A DNA stretch of 64,000 nucleotides from Hydrangea macrophylla. Taxonomy: Eukaryota > Streptophyta > Magnoliopsida > Cornales > Hydrangeaceae. The notes below the pieces were generated by a model. That model had not been told where the DNA came from. It saw only the letters and a list, made by a program, of their open reading frames with translations, and made no database searches. A program made the translations under genes and the position numbers. The DNA is taken from NCBI GenBank assembly GCA_033977485.1, contig CM066994.1:30367637-30431636 (forward strand), written 5' to 3'. Below, piece after piece: positions 1 through 11,490 of this stretch (positions are counted from its first letter, which is position 1; the number at the start of each line of letters is the position of its first letter).

Positions 1-537
1 TGATAGTGGAACCTCTAAAATCAACTTTCAATAAAAAATCACATGGTCCCATTGTAATGGTTGTTGGGCCCACTGCAAAATCTTTACGTTCATGTAGCGG
101 CTTTCATGCATCCCATATCCTTATTTTAACTTTTGAACCCAAGTTAAGCCTTTGAATCCCATTGTACGCATGACGTATCCTAAAATTAATTAAGCTCCCA
201 ATTTTTAGTATTGTATCCCATTTAATGTCCATGTATTTCCCTTTTCACTCCGGGCCCCTTTATCCGCAATTTGAAGGGCTGCTCAACCAAAGGCTCAAAT
301 TGTTGATTTTTTGAAGATTTTGTTATTTCAGTTTCGATTGAGATGCATATGACTAGAACCTAAGGCTCAAATTGTTGATTTTTTTTACTCATCCAAATAA
401 TAATTCCTATTCAATATGGCTGTTCTTATTTTCCTTTAAATTTCTAGTACTATAGAATTTAACAAATGAATAAAAAAAAATAAATAAATGTTTTTGCCGT
501 ATATATACCAAACAATCAGAGAATTAATTGTTCCTAA
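1..537. other. Intergenic flank of duplication copy 1
   Basis: No gene is visible. The sequence aligns with 42836-43651, but about 300 bp present there (near 43110-43408) is missing here, and the junction at about 290-312 carries a short copy of sequence found again at 362-384. The last five bases, cctaa (533-537), are the left target-site duplication of the copia element. Confidence 0.7.
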
Positions 538-1523
538 TGTTGGAAATATTTCATCTCATACAAAATTGTTAGAAATATTTCATTGACATAGTTGGAAATA
601 AAAACAGATTCTGAATATAACAAATAAAAACAGTAAAATTACACTTTGACAGAAACAGAAATTAAACAGGAAAATCAAACCGAGGCCTGTGATTTTCATT
701 CACAGTTTCCTTAAAACAGATTCGCCGCCTCACCGGATGTGCTTGAGGATTCGTCGGCGTCTGTCTCCCAGGATACAGCGGCTTCTAGCAGTAGGACTTG
801 CACAACGTACAACTGCTCCGGCGAACTTCTTATGTTTTGTGCTCTCTCAGAAAACTCAGGACAGTAGGAGAAGAGAAGAGAAGACTCTGTAATTCGTATC
901 TATGGATTGAGGGGAAGCTGTGATATATATAGGATAGTCACATATGTCTTTCCATTTCCTGTAACTCCAAACTGTTTATATTGCAACAGTTTAGAAATCC
1001 CAAAGGTTTCTGCAATGCAAAACATGTGCAGAAATCCCAAGGGTCTCTCATTACATATTGGAAAAAACTAAACTTGAGGGGTCTAAAAAGAAATATTCTG
1101 TGCGGGCCGCACCCGCACCCCCGACCCGACCCGGCTCGGGTCGGCCGGTCGGCGGCGGTGGCGCGCGTGTGTGGAGTAAACCCAAAGGGCCTTAGGTCCT
1201 CCCCCTTCCACAAAACTGGGTACCCCTTGGGGCCCAAACCCAAAACATGAAGTAGCCTTATAAATACACTAAAGGCTACTTCTAGTTTTCCTATGTGGGA
1301 CAAGGCAATTTGTGTAACTCTTTCATTTCAACAACTCCTTGTATGGGGCAACCTTTAACCATTAATTTCTCATTCACCCATCAATAGTTTTGGACATGTG
1401 AATATCCAAACTTCATCTCCTCATGGAGGAGAACACAAATCCATAAGGACCCCACTTAAACTCTAAGTGGGTCCCACTATTATTAGCCCTTAAACATGGC
1501 CAAACACACATATTTATCCAACA
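538..1523 (-). repeat. Copia 3' LTR (left in window), 986 bp
   Basis: It starts tgttggaaat and ends tatccaaca, and matches 6497-7479 nearly base for base. The main difference lies in a GC-rich stretch near 1104-1165, where short CG-rich blocks differ in number from the other LTR. Single substitutions are visible near 1316 and 1487. On the sense (minus) strand a TATATATA box lies at 922-931. Confidence 0.95.
922..931 (-). promoter_or_regulatory. Putative TATA box in copia LTR
   Basis: An alternating TA run reads CTATATATATC on the element's sense strand, about 600 bp into the LTR. The same motif is at 6881-6891 in the 5' LTR, which would be the active promoter. The assignment rests on sequence alone. 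Confidence 0.3.
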
Positions 1524-1533
1524 ATCCCCCACA
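1524..1533 (-). other. Copia polypurine tract
   Basis: On the minus strand TGTGGGGGAT directly abuts the 3' LTR start TGTTGGATAA. Its position and purine richness fit the plus-strand primer of an LTR retrotransposon and fix the LTR edge at 1523. Confidence 0.75.
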
Positions 1534-2066
1534 TGAATGAAATTAACCGAAACGATGTGAGACAGTGACTCGACAAGAGAGAGCACAACGGATCACTCCT
1601 GCAAAGGATAGGTAGCTTTTGGCTTTGAACCTTCCCTTGTGACAATCTATCAGATTTACTGGCTGACCAGTGAACGTATAGTCTTGAACTGATTGCCATT
1701 AGTGTAAACAACCGACAGACATCACACAGGAGCTTTCCAAACATATTTTAGTTCTTACACTTGTGTTCATTTTGGCCTTGAACACTCGCCTGGTTCAGTG
1801 AATGTTTATCAAAGAATTTCGCCTTTCTCAAATTCTTTTAGAAGCGGCCCACTTCACATTCACATAGGTGACTATTTAGAGTATCCTGCTATACTCCGCT
1901 TGGTTATACCAACGCACATAGTCATTAAAAGCTAAGCTTACCTTTACACCATGCAGGTATCACTGTTGAATCATAGAAATGGGCAGAAGAACATTTCTTC
2001 TCAGTGATTCTCTTAAGGTACATGAAATTAGGTTGTCCCTTTGAACCTAGATCTTGGGATCTCCAG

Positions 2067-2250
2067 TCAACTAGGTTGGGTTTCCATTCCATTCCCTTGT
2101 AACGTCATAGGCTTTAGTCCCATTCCTCTAGATGATTTATTAACTAACTCTCGATTTAACCCTTTGGTTAGTGGATCCGCAATATTGTCCTTTGACTTTA
2201 CATAGTCAATTGTGACAATCCCACTTGAGAGTAGTTGTTTAATGGTATTG

Positions 2251-2294
<44 letters not shown>

Positions 2295-3413
2295 TTGTGC
2301 CCTTCCAATAGCAGATTGGCTATCGCAGTGTATGCAAATAGCTGGCACAGGTTTTGACCAACTAGGAATATCTTCTACAAAATGGCAAAGCCATTCAGCC
2401 TCTTCAGCTGCCTTGTCTAGCGCAATGAATTCAGATTCCATTGTCGATCTAGCAATACAAGTTTGTTTTGAAGATTTCCATGATACAGCTGCACCACCAA
2501 GTGTGAAAACATATCCACTTGTAGATTTTGAATCTTTCATATCGGATATCCAGTTTGCATCACTGTATCCTTCCAATACAGCTGGATATCTCATGTAGTG
2601 CAATCCCTGATCACGTGTATATCGTAAGTACCGCAGTACCCTTACTATCCCTTTCCAGTGTTCAGCACTGGGATTACTAGTATATCTACTTAGTCTACTA
2701 ACAGAATAAGCAATGTCAGGCCTTGTACAACTCATTAAGTACATCAAACTTCCTATCACTTGAGAATATTCTAGTTGAGAAACACACTCACCAGTATTCT
2801 TAGATAGGTGTAGACTTAAGTCCACAGGCGTCCTGGCTATACTAGTATCAGACTTGTTGAATTTCTCTAGGATCTTGTCTACATAATGTGACTGTGACAG
2901 AACAAGTCCATTAGTATTCCTAGAGATTTTTATGCCCAATATAACATCAGCAAGTCCCATATCTTTCATGTCAAATTTAGAATTCAACATTTTCTTAGTG
3001 GATTTAATGATTTTATCATTACTACCCACTATTAGCATGTCATCAACATAAAGACATAGGATGACATAGCCTTCAATTGTGTCTTTGACATAAACACATT
3101 TATCACACTCATTGATTTTAAACCCACTAGAGAGTATAGCTTGGTCAAATTTTTCATGCCATTGTTTTGGAGCTTGCTTTAAGCCATACAATGATTTGAC
3201 AAGCTTACACACTTTATTTTCTTGCCCTAGAGCAGAAAATCCTTCAGGTTGTTCCATATAGATTTCTTCATTCAAATCTCCATTAAGGAAGGCAGTCTTA
3301 ACATCCATTTGATGTATTTCGAGACCTCGCAACGCTGCGATCGCAATAATCATACGAATGGATGTTATTCTCGTAATAGGAGAATACGTATCAAAGTAGT
3401 CTAGACCCTCCTT
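2067..3413 (-). pseudogene. Copia reverse transcriptase and RNase H region
   Basis: This is the third open stretch of the copia gag-pol frame, read right to left. It follows an in-frame TAA (3414-3416) that falls inside the reverse transcriptase, just after the K(A)RLVIKGYR motif. Visible landmarks are the TAFLNGDL motif, the polymerase catalytic motif YVDDML, and an RNase H domain with SDANW, the ESEFIAL region and a typical copia C-terminal block ([10 protein letters not shown]). It has about 430 codons after its first methionine and ends near the usual end of copia polyproteins. The frame is the same as upstream, so only the stop separates it. Copia elements normally make one polyprotein, so this part is probably not translated. 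Confidence 0.9.
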
Positions 3414-5318
3414 TTATCTATACCCTTTGATGACAAGCCTTGCTTTATACTTATCAATAGTACCATCCGTCTTCATTTTCTTTTTAAAAATCCATTTATA
3501 GCCCAATGGCTTACAACCAGGAGGGAGATCTACCAGTTCCCAAGTATGGTTTTGTAGGATAGAATCAATTTCACTCTTGATTGCTTCTTTCCACGATGGA
3601 CCATCTGGTGATCTAATAGCCTCATTATAGCTTTGGGGCTCACTTTCTATAACATAAGTTAGAAAGTCTGGACCAAAAGATTTTGAGGTTCTAGCTCGTT
3701 TCCCACGTCTAGGCTCAATATCAACATTTTCTTCTTGGGTTTTACTAGTTTCCCCAACAGTCTCAAATGTGCATTTTTTAGAACTATATTCCTCTCTACA
3801 AGGAAATATATTCTCAAAGAAAGACGCATTTCTAGACTCCATGATCGTGTTCTTGTGTATATCTGGGTTTTCAGATTTGTGTACAAGAAACCGATACGCA
3901 CTACTATTATATGCATAGCCAATAAATAAACAATCAACAGTTTTTGGACCTATCCTTTGTTTCTTAGGAGTAGGTACAAGAACTTTTGCAAGACACCCCC
4001 ACATTCGTAAGAACTTGTAGGAAGGTTTTCGACCATTCCATTGTTCATACGGGGTTTGATCAACTTTCTTTCGAGGTACCTTATTTAAAATATAATTTGC
4101 GGAGAGAATTGCCTCCCCCCACAAGTTCTGTGGCAATCCAGAACTTATTAACATAGCATTCATCATTTCTTTTAAGGTACGATTTTTCCTTTCAGCAACT
4201 CCATTTGATGGAGGTGAATAAGGTGCGGTGGTTTGGTGAATAATTCCATTTTGTGCACAAAACTCACCATATGGTGCTACATATTCACCACCCCTATCAC
4301 TTCTCAACACCTTAATCTTTTTACTTAGTTGATTCTCAACCTCTGTCTTGTATAGAATGAACTTAGCCAAAGCTTCATCCTTACTTTTTAGCAAATACAC
4401 ATAACAGTATTTAGTGCAATCATCAACAAAAGTAATAAAATACTTATTGCCACCTCTAGATTGAACCATTTTTAAATCACATACATCAGTGTGGATTAAT
4501 TCCAGAGGTTCAGTGCTTCTTTCAATTGATTGAAATGAAGTCTTTGTTAACTTTGCTTCAACACAAGTTTCACATTTATAACTTACAACAATATGAAAGT
4601 TTGGTATGTGGTTTAATTTAATTAATCTTCGCAAAGAATTAAAATTAACATGTCCTAGTCTACCATGCCACAAATTGGAAGACTCAAGCAAGTAAACAGA
4701 AGAGGTACTCATTTTATTAATTTTTGGGAATACAGTTGCCACATTAAGTTTGAACATCCCATTACACATATACCCCTTCCCCACATACATTCCAGCTTTG
4801 GTCAACACCACCTTGTCTGACTCAAAGACCATTCGGAAGCCATGCTTGCTTAGGAGAGATCCGGATACCAAATTCTTGCGAATTTCCGGTACATAAAGGA
4901 CATTGTTGAGAGTTAGCTCCTTTCCTGAAGTCTTTTTCAGAATTATTTTTCCTTGGCCTTCAACATCCGAGGTAGCAGAATTTCCCATATACATCTTCTC
5001 ACCACTTGTAATTGGTTCGAAGGAAGTGAACATAGCTTTGTCGGAGCATATGTGGCGAGTAGCACCTGTGTCTATCCACCATTCCCTTGGGTTTGAATCC
5101 ACCAAATTCACTTCAGAAATCACAGCAGACAGATTAATATCAGAGACATCCCTTGAGATAGAATCTAACTCGGTCATATTAGCTTGATTATTTTGGATTT
5201 TCTTTTGTGGCAGACGACATTCAGAAGCCCGGTGTCCAGTTTTGCCACAATTATAGCACTTTCCTTGAAACTGAAATTTTGGCTTCTTGGTGATACCACC
5301 TTTTGGCCCCATTTTGTA
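3414..5318 (-). pseudogene. Copia zinc knuckle, protease and integrase region
   Basis: This is the middle open stretch of the copia frame, about 634 codons. In order it shows the gag CCHC zinc knuckle (CYNCGKTGHRASEC, about residue 19), the aspartic protease motif WWIDTGA (about residue 80), the gag-pre-integrase motif LWHGRLGHVN, the integrase core with HTDVCDL and DRGGEY, and the start of reverse transcriptase (GYKWIFKKK). It is bounded by in-frame stops: TGA at 5319-5321 before it and TAA at 3414-3416 after it. All catalytic motifs look intact, so the element seems to have lost function only recently. Confidence 0.9.
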
Positions 5319-6116
5319 TCATTTGCCAGAAAAGGATTTCTTTTTGCCTTTCGAACTTTGACCATGCTCAACCACATTAGCCTTGGCCACAAAGTTCCCC
5401 AAATTCTTGTCAGCCCCTTTGTTGTCTTCTTCAATTCGAAGCCTGACGATGAGATCTTCAATTTTCATCTCCTTTCGCTTGTGCTTCAAATAGTTCTTGA
5501 AGTCCTTCCTAGCAGGGGGTAGCTTCTCAATTATAGCAGCAACTTGGAAAGTTTCGCTCAAGGTCATCCCTTCAGCATGGATTTCATGCAAGATTACTTG
5601 CAGCTCTTGAACTTGACTGATCACAGTTTTCGAGTCCACCATCTTATAGTCGAGGAATCTCCCCACTACAAATTTCTTTGACCCGGCATCCTCGGTTTTG
5701 TACTTTCTGTCTAAGGACTCCCACAGTTCCTTAGCAGTGGTCTTAACACTATACACATTATAGAGTGTGTCGTGTAGGCCATTCAACACATAATTTCGGC
5801 ACAGAAAGTCCGAGTGCTTCCAAGCATCAATAGCTAGCACAACCTCTCGGTCTTGTTCATTTTCATTTGGCACAGGAGCCTCTTCCTTCAAGAACCTCAC
5901 AAGGTTCAAGGTGGTAAGGTAGAACAGCATCTTTTGCTGCCACCTTTTAAAATCCACACCATTAAACTTCTCGGGTTTCTCCCCGTGGTTCACAGGAACC
6001 GTTTGGATTGAGGGAACCTTCACAGGTATGGAGCCAATCACCACAGTGTTGGAGCCTGTAGCACCATCATTTGCACTAGGTGGGTTTGCAGCAGTGTTCA
6101 CATTCTGATTTTCCAT
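5319..6116 (-). pseudogene. Copia gag (capsid) region
   Basis: The likely start is the ATG at 6114-6116 (MENQN); an upstream in-frame ATG at 6134 adds six residues of no evident value. The protein of about 265 residues has the UBN2-type copia gag layout, with [12 protein letters not shown] near residue 60 and LWESLDRKY near 135. It ends at a TGA (5319-5321) before the CCHC knuckle that belongs to the same protein. The reading frame continues unchanged after the stop. Programmed readthrough at the gag-pol border is unlikely, because the stop precedes the gag zinc knuckle. Confidence 0.85.
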
Positions 6117-6178
6117 TTCTAAAAATATTATCAAAGGAGAAAATAAATTAAATGTAATATTTTATTTTTTCCTTCTCT

Positions 6179-6350
6179 TAATTTTAACAGTAGCAGAATT
6201 TCGTTTTCAAAAATTTATTTGGAAAACGAAGGAAATTTAAGATTCTGCTCGCATAGTCTCAAGCAAAACACGATTCTGCACACTTTTCATCTAATGCAAT
6301 TTTTCCAGATTCTGCACCGTTTGGGCAGAAAATGATAATTACAGTAGCAG
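6179..6350 (-). repeat. 172-bp module in copia leader, shared with Gypsy2 LTR
   Basis: This segment lies in the untranslated leader between the 5' LTR and gag. Its reverse complement aligns along its length with 48112-48283 and 48323-48495 (and the matching right-LTR copies) of Gypsy2, at an estimated 85% identity. Shared landmarks include ctgctactg at both ends, ccaaacggtgcagaatctg and gtgtgcagaatcg. It is sense-oriented in copia but antisense in the gypsy LTR. Confidence 0.8.
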
Positions 6351-6442
6351 TTTTTGTAAAACTGTTTTTTCAAAATAGTTTCTGTTTTCCCAAAACCGAA
6401 TCTGTTTTTGTTTTGAAAAATAAATATAATCTGTTTTAAGAT

Positions 6443-6496
6443 TGTTGGAAATATTTCATCTCATACAAAATTGTTAGAAATATTTCATTGACATAT
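6443..6496 (-). repeat. 54-bp tandem duplication at inner end of copia 5' LTR
   Basis: The first 54 bp of the right LTR occur twice in tandem, at 6443-6496 and again from 6497. The left LTR has a single copy. The duplication sits where the primer-binding site should begin. The sequence immediately inside it does not match TGGTATCAGAGC. Confidence 0.8.
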
Positions 6497-7479
6497 TGTT
6501 GGAAATATTTCATCTCATACAAAATTGTTAGAAATATTTCATTGACATAGTTGGAAATAAAAACAGATTCTGAATATAACAAATAAAAACAGTAAAATTA
6601 CACTTTGACAGAAACAGAAATTAAACAGGAAAATCAAACCGAGGCCTGTGATTTTCATTCACAGTTTCCTTAAAACAGATTCGCCGCCTCACCGGATGTG
6701 CTTGAGGATTCGTCGGCGTCTGTCTCCCAGGATACAGCGGCTTCTAGCAGTAGGACTTGCACAACGTACAACTGCTCCGGCGAACTTCTTATGTTTTGTG
6801 CTCTCTCAGAAAACTCAGGACAGTAGGAGAAGAGAAGAGAAGACTCTGTAATTCGTATCTATGGATTGAGGGGAAGCTGTGATATATATAGGATAGTCAC
6901 ATATGTCTTTCCATTTCCTGTAACTCCAAACTGTTTATATTGCAACAGTTTAGAAATCCCAAAGGTTTCTGCAATGCAAAACATGTGCAGAAATCCCAAG
7001 GGTCTCTCATTACATATTGGAAAAAACTAAACTTGAGGGGTCTAAAAAGAAATATTCTGTGCGGGCCGCACCCGCACCCACGACCCCGACCCGGTCGGCG
7101 GCGGCGGCGCGCGCGTGTGCGCGTGTGTGGAGTAAACCCAAAGGGCCTTAGGTCCTCCCCCTTCCACAAAACTGGGTACCCCTTGGGGCCCAAACCCAAA
7201 ACATGAAGTAGCCTTATAAATACACTAAAGGCTACTTCTAGTTTTCCTATGTGGGACAAGGCAATTTGTGTACCTCTTTCATTTCAACAACTCCTTGTAT
7301 GGGGCAACCTTTAACCATTAATTTCTCATTCACCCATCAATAGTTTTGGACATGTGAATATCCAAACTTCATCTCCTCATGGAGGAGAACACAAATCCAT
7401 AAGGACCCCACTTAAACTCTAAGTGGGTCCCACTATTATTACCCCTTAAACATGGCCAAACACACATATTTATCCAACA
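6497..7479 (-). repeat. Copia 5' LTR (right in window), 983 bp
   Basis: It matches 538-1523 and has the same terminal TGTTGGA/TCCAACA bases. The GC-rich patch at about 7062-7127 is shorter and differs in the arrangement of CG repeats. It is followed by the right target duplication cctaa (7480-7484). Confidence 0.95.
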
Positions 7480-7742
7480 CCTAAGAAAGACATACTCTTT
7501 CATGTAGAGATCTGCCTAAAGCACACTCAGTTGAGATAAGGGCTTTCACTTATGGTTTGATTTGGGTTTATACACGCAAACGAAAATCACATAGTGGCTA
7601 CGCTTAAATATTTGCTTAATTGAGATTTTGTGATTGGGGCCATAATTATCATGGTTAGAGTTGTTACTGGGGCTTAAGTTTGGTTGATTGAGGTTGCGTC
7701 ACTGAATTAAGATGATCAACGAGGAAAATTATTGAAAACTAT

Positions 7743-7969
7743 GAAGCACGGACACGATACGCCGACACGGATACGACACAGCACTGGTACGTCGACACGA
7801 TAAATCCTAAAAAATGATGACACGACACGGCAGGGATACACATTTTTTTTATAAAAAAAAAATTGTTTAATTTTAAGCTCATTTCTTACGTTTTCAGAAA
7901 TGTTATTCAAATATTTATAGGATGTTCATTTCACGTTTTTTGAACATTATCGTTTAATATTAAGAAAAT

Positions 7970-8009
<40 letters not shown>

Positions 8010-8340
8010 GATCGGACAATGATGGTCTTGAGAGACTAATATCGGGACAACATGAGGAGATAAGTGAGGTAATGCTTGACAAAATCAACTCTGTTTTGGT
8101 TTTGAAAGTGTTAAAAAAAACTAACAAAAGTCATCTTTTTGGTCAAAAAGAACTTCTCTCCATGTCCCTTGAAGTGTCCCGCCATATGTCAATGACGTGT
8201 CCGCCTCTGAAAATTGCATAACAGAAACAAGACACGTATTTGCCACATCTGATACATGTCGGAGGTATGTCAGATGAGTGTCGATATCCAGTACATGTTG
8301 GACACGGGTACAAAGCCCTTTTCCGAAGTGTCGGTGCTTC
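7743..8340. mobile_element. Inverted-repeat (MITE-like) element, copy 1
   Basis: The ends are GAAGCACGGACAC and, in reverse complement, GAAGCACCGACAC. Both are followed by similar strings rich in GACACG. The same element is at 43911-44485, so it predates the duplication. It contains a GA microsatellite (7971-8006). I could not define a convincing target duplication, so the superfamily is open. A 71-codon ORF inside is probably chance. Confidence 0.55.
7971..8006. repeat. GA microsatellite
   Basis: An uninterrupted (GA)n run. In duplication copy 2 the equivalent site (about 44138-44150) is much shorter, showing length change since the duplication. Confidence 0.9.
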
Positions 8341-9080
8341 CTAGTTGAAAAGTATTGAGTTGATTGTAGTTGTGTCATTATTCACAAGATCAATGAGAAG
8401 AAATATAGAAAAGTATTAAATTGTGTGGTGGTATGTATGTTGTGGTGATGGTGGCAGAGGAGGATCAATACATATTGTTTAAATGGGTATATTTTTAAAT
8501 TTTGAATGGATTAGTGTAATTTTAAAAAACTAGAAGGGAGGTCCGTGTAATCTGATATAATCTTGAGGAAGGTCAAAGTAAACATTAGAGGAACAGTTAA
8601 GGTCATTTTTGGAAGAATAATGTAATTGTTTAATGACGAATTAAAGCACTTTTCGTCAGGGGTGATACGTTTTTGTAACTAAGGGAAAAGGAGTTACCTA
8701 AACATTTAACTCAAGAGAGGTAAGGGTAGTTATAAAAAAATATAAAAATATATATATAAAAAAAAACTACAGGAGAGGTACGTGTATTAAACTTAACCAC
8801 GAGGAAGGTCAGAGTATTTATCCCTTTAAAGTTTTACTTCAGACTAATTTCTAAGTTAGCACAATTAATCCAAAGATATAACAAGTGTCCTTTAATTGTA
8901 ATTTTGTTACTACACATTGTTGTATCAGCCACTTCTTCATTTTTTTAGCACTCTTACTAGCAATATCTATTTCAACAGTTCAACTCGAACATAGTTTAAT
9001 CATGACAAAGATAATAGGAGCATATGCTAATCGTAGACAATCATATGTTCTGTTTGGTTTGTGAATGTAGAGAATGTAAA
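8341..9080. other. Non-coding AT-rich stretch of copy 1
   Basis: No gene is visible. Phrases such as gggaggtccgtgtaat and ggtcagagtatttatccc resemble degraded fragments of the GGGTAAATTACAC foldback family. The region pairs with 44486-45200. Confidence 0.5.
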
Positions 9081-9089
9081 TAGAATCTA

Positions 9090-10116
9090 GGGTAAATTAC
9101 ACAAACATTCCCTGAGGTTTGCCTTAATTACACGGACCTCCCCTCTTGTTTCAAAAATTACACAGACCTCCCTCGAGGTTTTTAATTAGGTAACAAAACG
9201 CCCCTTCCCTAATGGTCCGTTGGTTTTTTTTACATTAGCCTCCCCTGAAAATTACAATTAGCCCCCCTAATATTATAAAATTGTCATACTAAGCCCCCTT
9301 TCTCTTATATTTTTGTTCTAATTATAAAATCCCTCCTCCCTCCTATGTTTTTGGGTTAATTTTTTTAGCATTAATTTATATCATCTACACAAAATACATA
9401 TAAATAGGTCCAAAATTTTTTTTTCCCCAAACAAACCTCTATCAAGCCCCCCATGTATTAATTTTCTAGATCCGCCCTTGTCCCTATGCTTCAAAAGTGG
9501 ACACTTAACCCCCTGTGATTGTGGACTAAAATGGAATTGTTATGATTTCACTCAAAACTAACAAAAATTCTAAAATTGGTTAAAAATATAAACACTTAAC
9601 CCATTTTGTGATGTTAATTTTGGGGTTAACGCTCTTTGAGTGAAATCATAATAGTTCTATTTTAATCCACAATCACAGGGGGTTAAGTGTCCACTTTTGA
9701 AGCATAAGGACAGGGGCAGATCTAGAAAATTAATACAGAGGGGGGGCTTGATAGAGGTTTGTTCGGGGGAAAAAAAATTTTGGACCTATTTATATATGTT
9801 TTGTGTATATTTTGTGTAGATGATATAAATTAATGCTAAAAAAATTAACCCAAAAACATAGGAGGGAGGAGGGATTTTATAATTAGCACAAAAATATAAG
9901 AGAAAGGGGGCTTTAGTATGACAAATTTTATAATATTAGGCGGGCTAATTGTAATTTTCAGGGGAGGCTAATGTAAAAAAACTAACGGACCATTGGGGGA
10001 GGGGGCGTTTTGTTACCTAATTACAAATCTCGAGGGAGGTCTGTGTAATTTTTGAAACAAGAGGGGAGGGCCGTGTAATTAAGGCAAACCTTAGGGGAGG
10101 TTTGTGTAATTTACTC
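9090..10116. mobile_element. Mutator-type foldback element with 9-bp TSD
   Basis: This 1027-bp element is almost entirely one long inverted repeat. Arms of about 470 bp (9090-9560 and 9640-10116) flank a loop of about 80 bp. Ends are GGGTAAATTACAC and, in reverse complement, GAGTAAATTACAC. It is flanked by a perfect 9-bp duplication, tagaatcta (9081-9089 and 10117-10125). Duplication copy 2 has one tagaatcta at 45203-45211 and no insert, which confirms the ends. A 9-bp target duplication fits Mutator-like transposition. There is no ORF, so it is non-autonomous. Its arms could form a long double-stranded RNA if transcribed. Confidence 0.85.
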
Positions 10117-10176
10117 TAGAATCTATTCGGTGAGTGGGCATAGAAAATAAAAGAAAATCTGATTTCACTTAAAGAT

Positions 10177-10545
10177 TAAGCTGCATTTTGCCATATAGAA
10201 CAAACTATTCTAGAAAAATTCGTCAAATAAATTCCAGTGAACAAGCATTTGTCACTAAAAGGGCTAATTAGACTTATTTTTCTACAGCTGTGGAACTTCT
10301 CTTTTCTTCTCAACTTGCAAACAAGAAGAAAGAAAGTAACTTTCTCTTCTCTCCTAAACTCCCAAACAAGATGAAAGAAACTACCATCCTTTCTCTTCTT
10401 TTCTTTTCTGTCCTCACTTTTGACTTTCTCTTCTTTTCTTTTCTCTCCCAAACATAGTGTTGGGATGAAAATACCAAATTTCAAACTTTAGGGTGTAAAG
10501 TGCTAAACCACCTAAAGTTTAAGGGTGAAAAGTTCAATTTACCCT
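10177..10545. mobile_element. MITE fragment related to 37092-37366
   Basis: The segment shares strings with the MITE at 37092-37366, such as gctaattagacttattt and gggtgtaaagtgctaaaccacc, and ends gggtgaaaagttcaatttaccc. A pyrimidine/purine-rich insert lies in its middle (about 10300-10450). Its left inverted repeat is not recognisable. The duplicate is at about 45262-45640. Confidence 0.5.
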
Positions 10546-10829
10546 AAAAAAAAAATTTGACATTTCAATTATCCACCAAATCAATGAGAAGGAAATGCTG
10601 TGCTGTCAACAATATTGTCTAGATACTATTTATTTATGGGTAAATTATACTTATTACCTTGTAGTGTGAGGGTCGTGACACTTGTGTCCATGCAATTTCA
10701 ATTTGAACCTTTAAGACCCTAGAGTTTCTTAAGTGTGACAATTAAGTCCAATCAGGTCATTTACAATTAATCATGTAACCATAGTGGTTTAAAGAATTAT
10801 ATTAAACTCCCCAGAAGTTTTCTTAAATT

Positions 10830-11490
10830 TAGCATTTTTATCTTTTCTTCGAATGTCAAATTATTTTACAATCACCTTTAATTAATCTGGTATTAAAGGT
10901 TGGTTCCTCAGCCTAGTAACCTAGTAACTTTACTATATGATTATTAGATATACAAAAAAACTAGAATATGAAAATTTAAATAATTCAAGTGAAAAATGAG
11001 TCTTAGTAACCATAAAAAGTAATATACCTAAATAAAAAGTCTCATTTTTTTTTTATGTAACTTTCTTTTTATGGATTACTAATTCAAAAGGATTTTCTGG
11101 AGGATCTTCTTTACATGGGTAAGGGTAAGAATCCAAAGGCTTCTGGTTTCTGGTCTTCTTCCCTAATTACTAATTGTTTTTTCTGCTTTTGTGCAAGATA
11201 ATGTAGATGTCTAACCTTGTTAACAATTTCTAATTGATGATTTTCAAAATTTTTAATCAGTTCTTTTAATATTTTTAGTAATTGATTTTTTGTTCTATGT
11301 ATTCTAATTTACAATGATGTTGAATTATTTAAATTATTGGATTCTACTTCTTTTGTATATCTAATATTCATATAATAAGTTTACTAGGTTACCAGGTTGA
11401 GGAACCACGCTTTGATTCCAGATTGATAGAAGGCGGTTATAACAATAATTTGATATTCATAGAAAATCTTCTATCTCTTTTCATTTGATG
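10830..11490. mobile_element. Non-autonomous inverted-repeat element, copy 1
   Basis: Two diverged arms of roughly 150-180 bp face each other around 10830-10990 and 11330-11490. The best-conserved part is GGTTCCTCAGCCTAGTAACC against its inverted partner near 11380-11410. Between them is a smaller inverted pair around the ggattactaattc strings. The same structure is at about 45925-46545. The outer edges and target duplication are not clear, and there is no coding potential. Confidence 0.5.

Larger units (their letters stand above)
538..7479 (-). mobile_element. Ty1-copia LTR retrotransposon, full length but defective
   Basis: The element is bounded by LTRs that begin TGTTGGA and end TCCAACA, and is flanked by a perfect 5-bp target duplication, cctaa (533-537 and 7480-7484). 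The unoccupied site is seen at 43647-43651 in duplication copy 2. Coding runs on the minus strand in the copia order gag, protease, integrase, reverse transcriptase, RNase H. The LTRs look about 99% identical outside one GC-rich patch, so the insertion is recent and later than the segmental duplication. Two in-frame stops interrupt gag-pol, and I find no tRNA-iMet-type primer-binding site next to the 5' LTR. It is probably not autonomous. A Tork/Tnt1-type lineage is possible but unproven. Confidence 0.95.

Noticed and set aside
689..892. 67-codon ORF repeated at 6648-6851
   Set aside because: It is LTR sequence of the copia element, antisense to its genes. The duplication is explained by the two LTRs.
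5319..5321. TGA between gag and pol of the copia element as a readthrough signal
   Set aside because: The stop precedes the gag zinc knuckle and lacks a known readthrough context. A second unrelated stop lies in reverse transcriptase, so simple decay is more likely.
8006..8221. 71-codon ORF conserved at 44151-44366
   Set aside because: Both copies lie inside an inverted-repeat element. The few differences I can see change amino acids, so nothing suggests selection on a protein.
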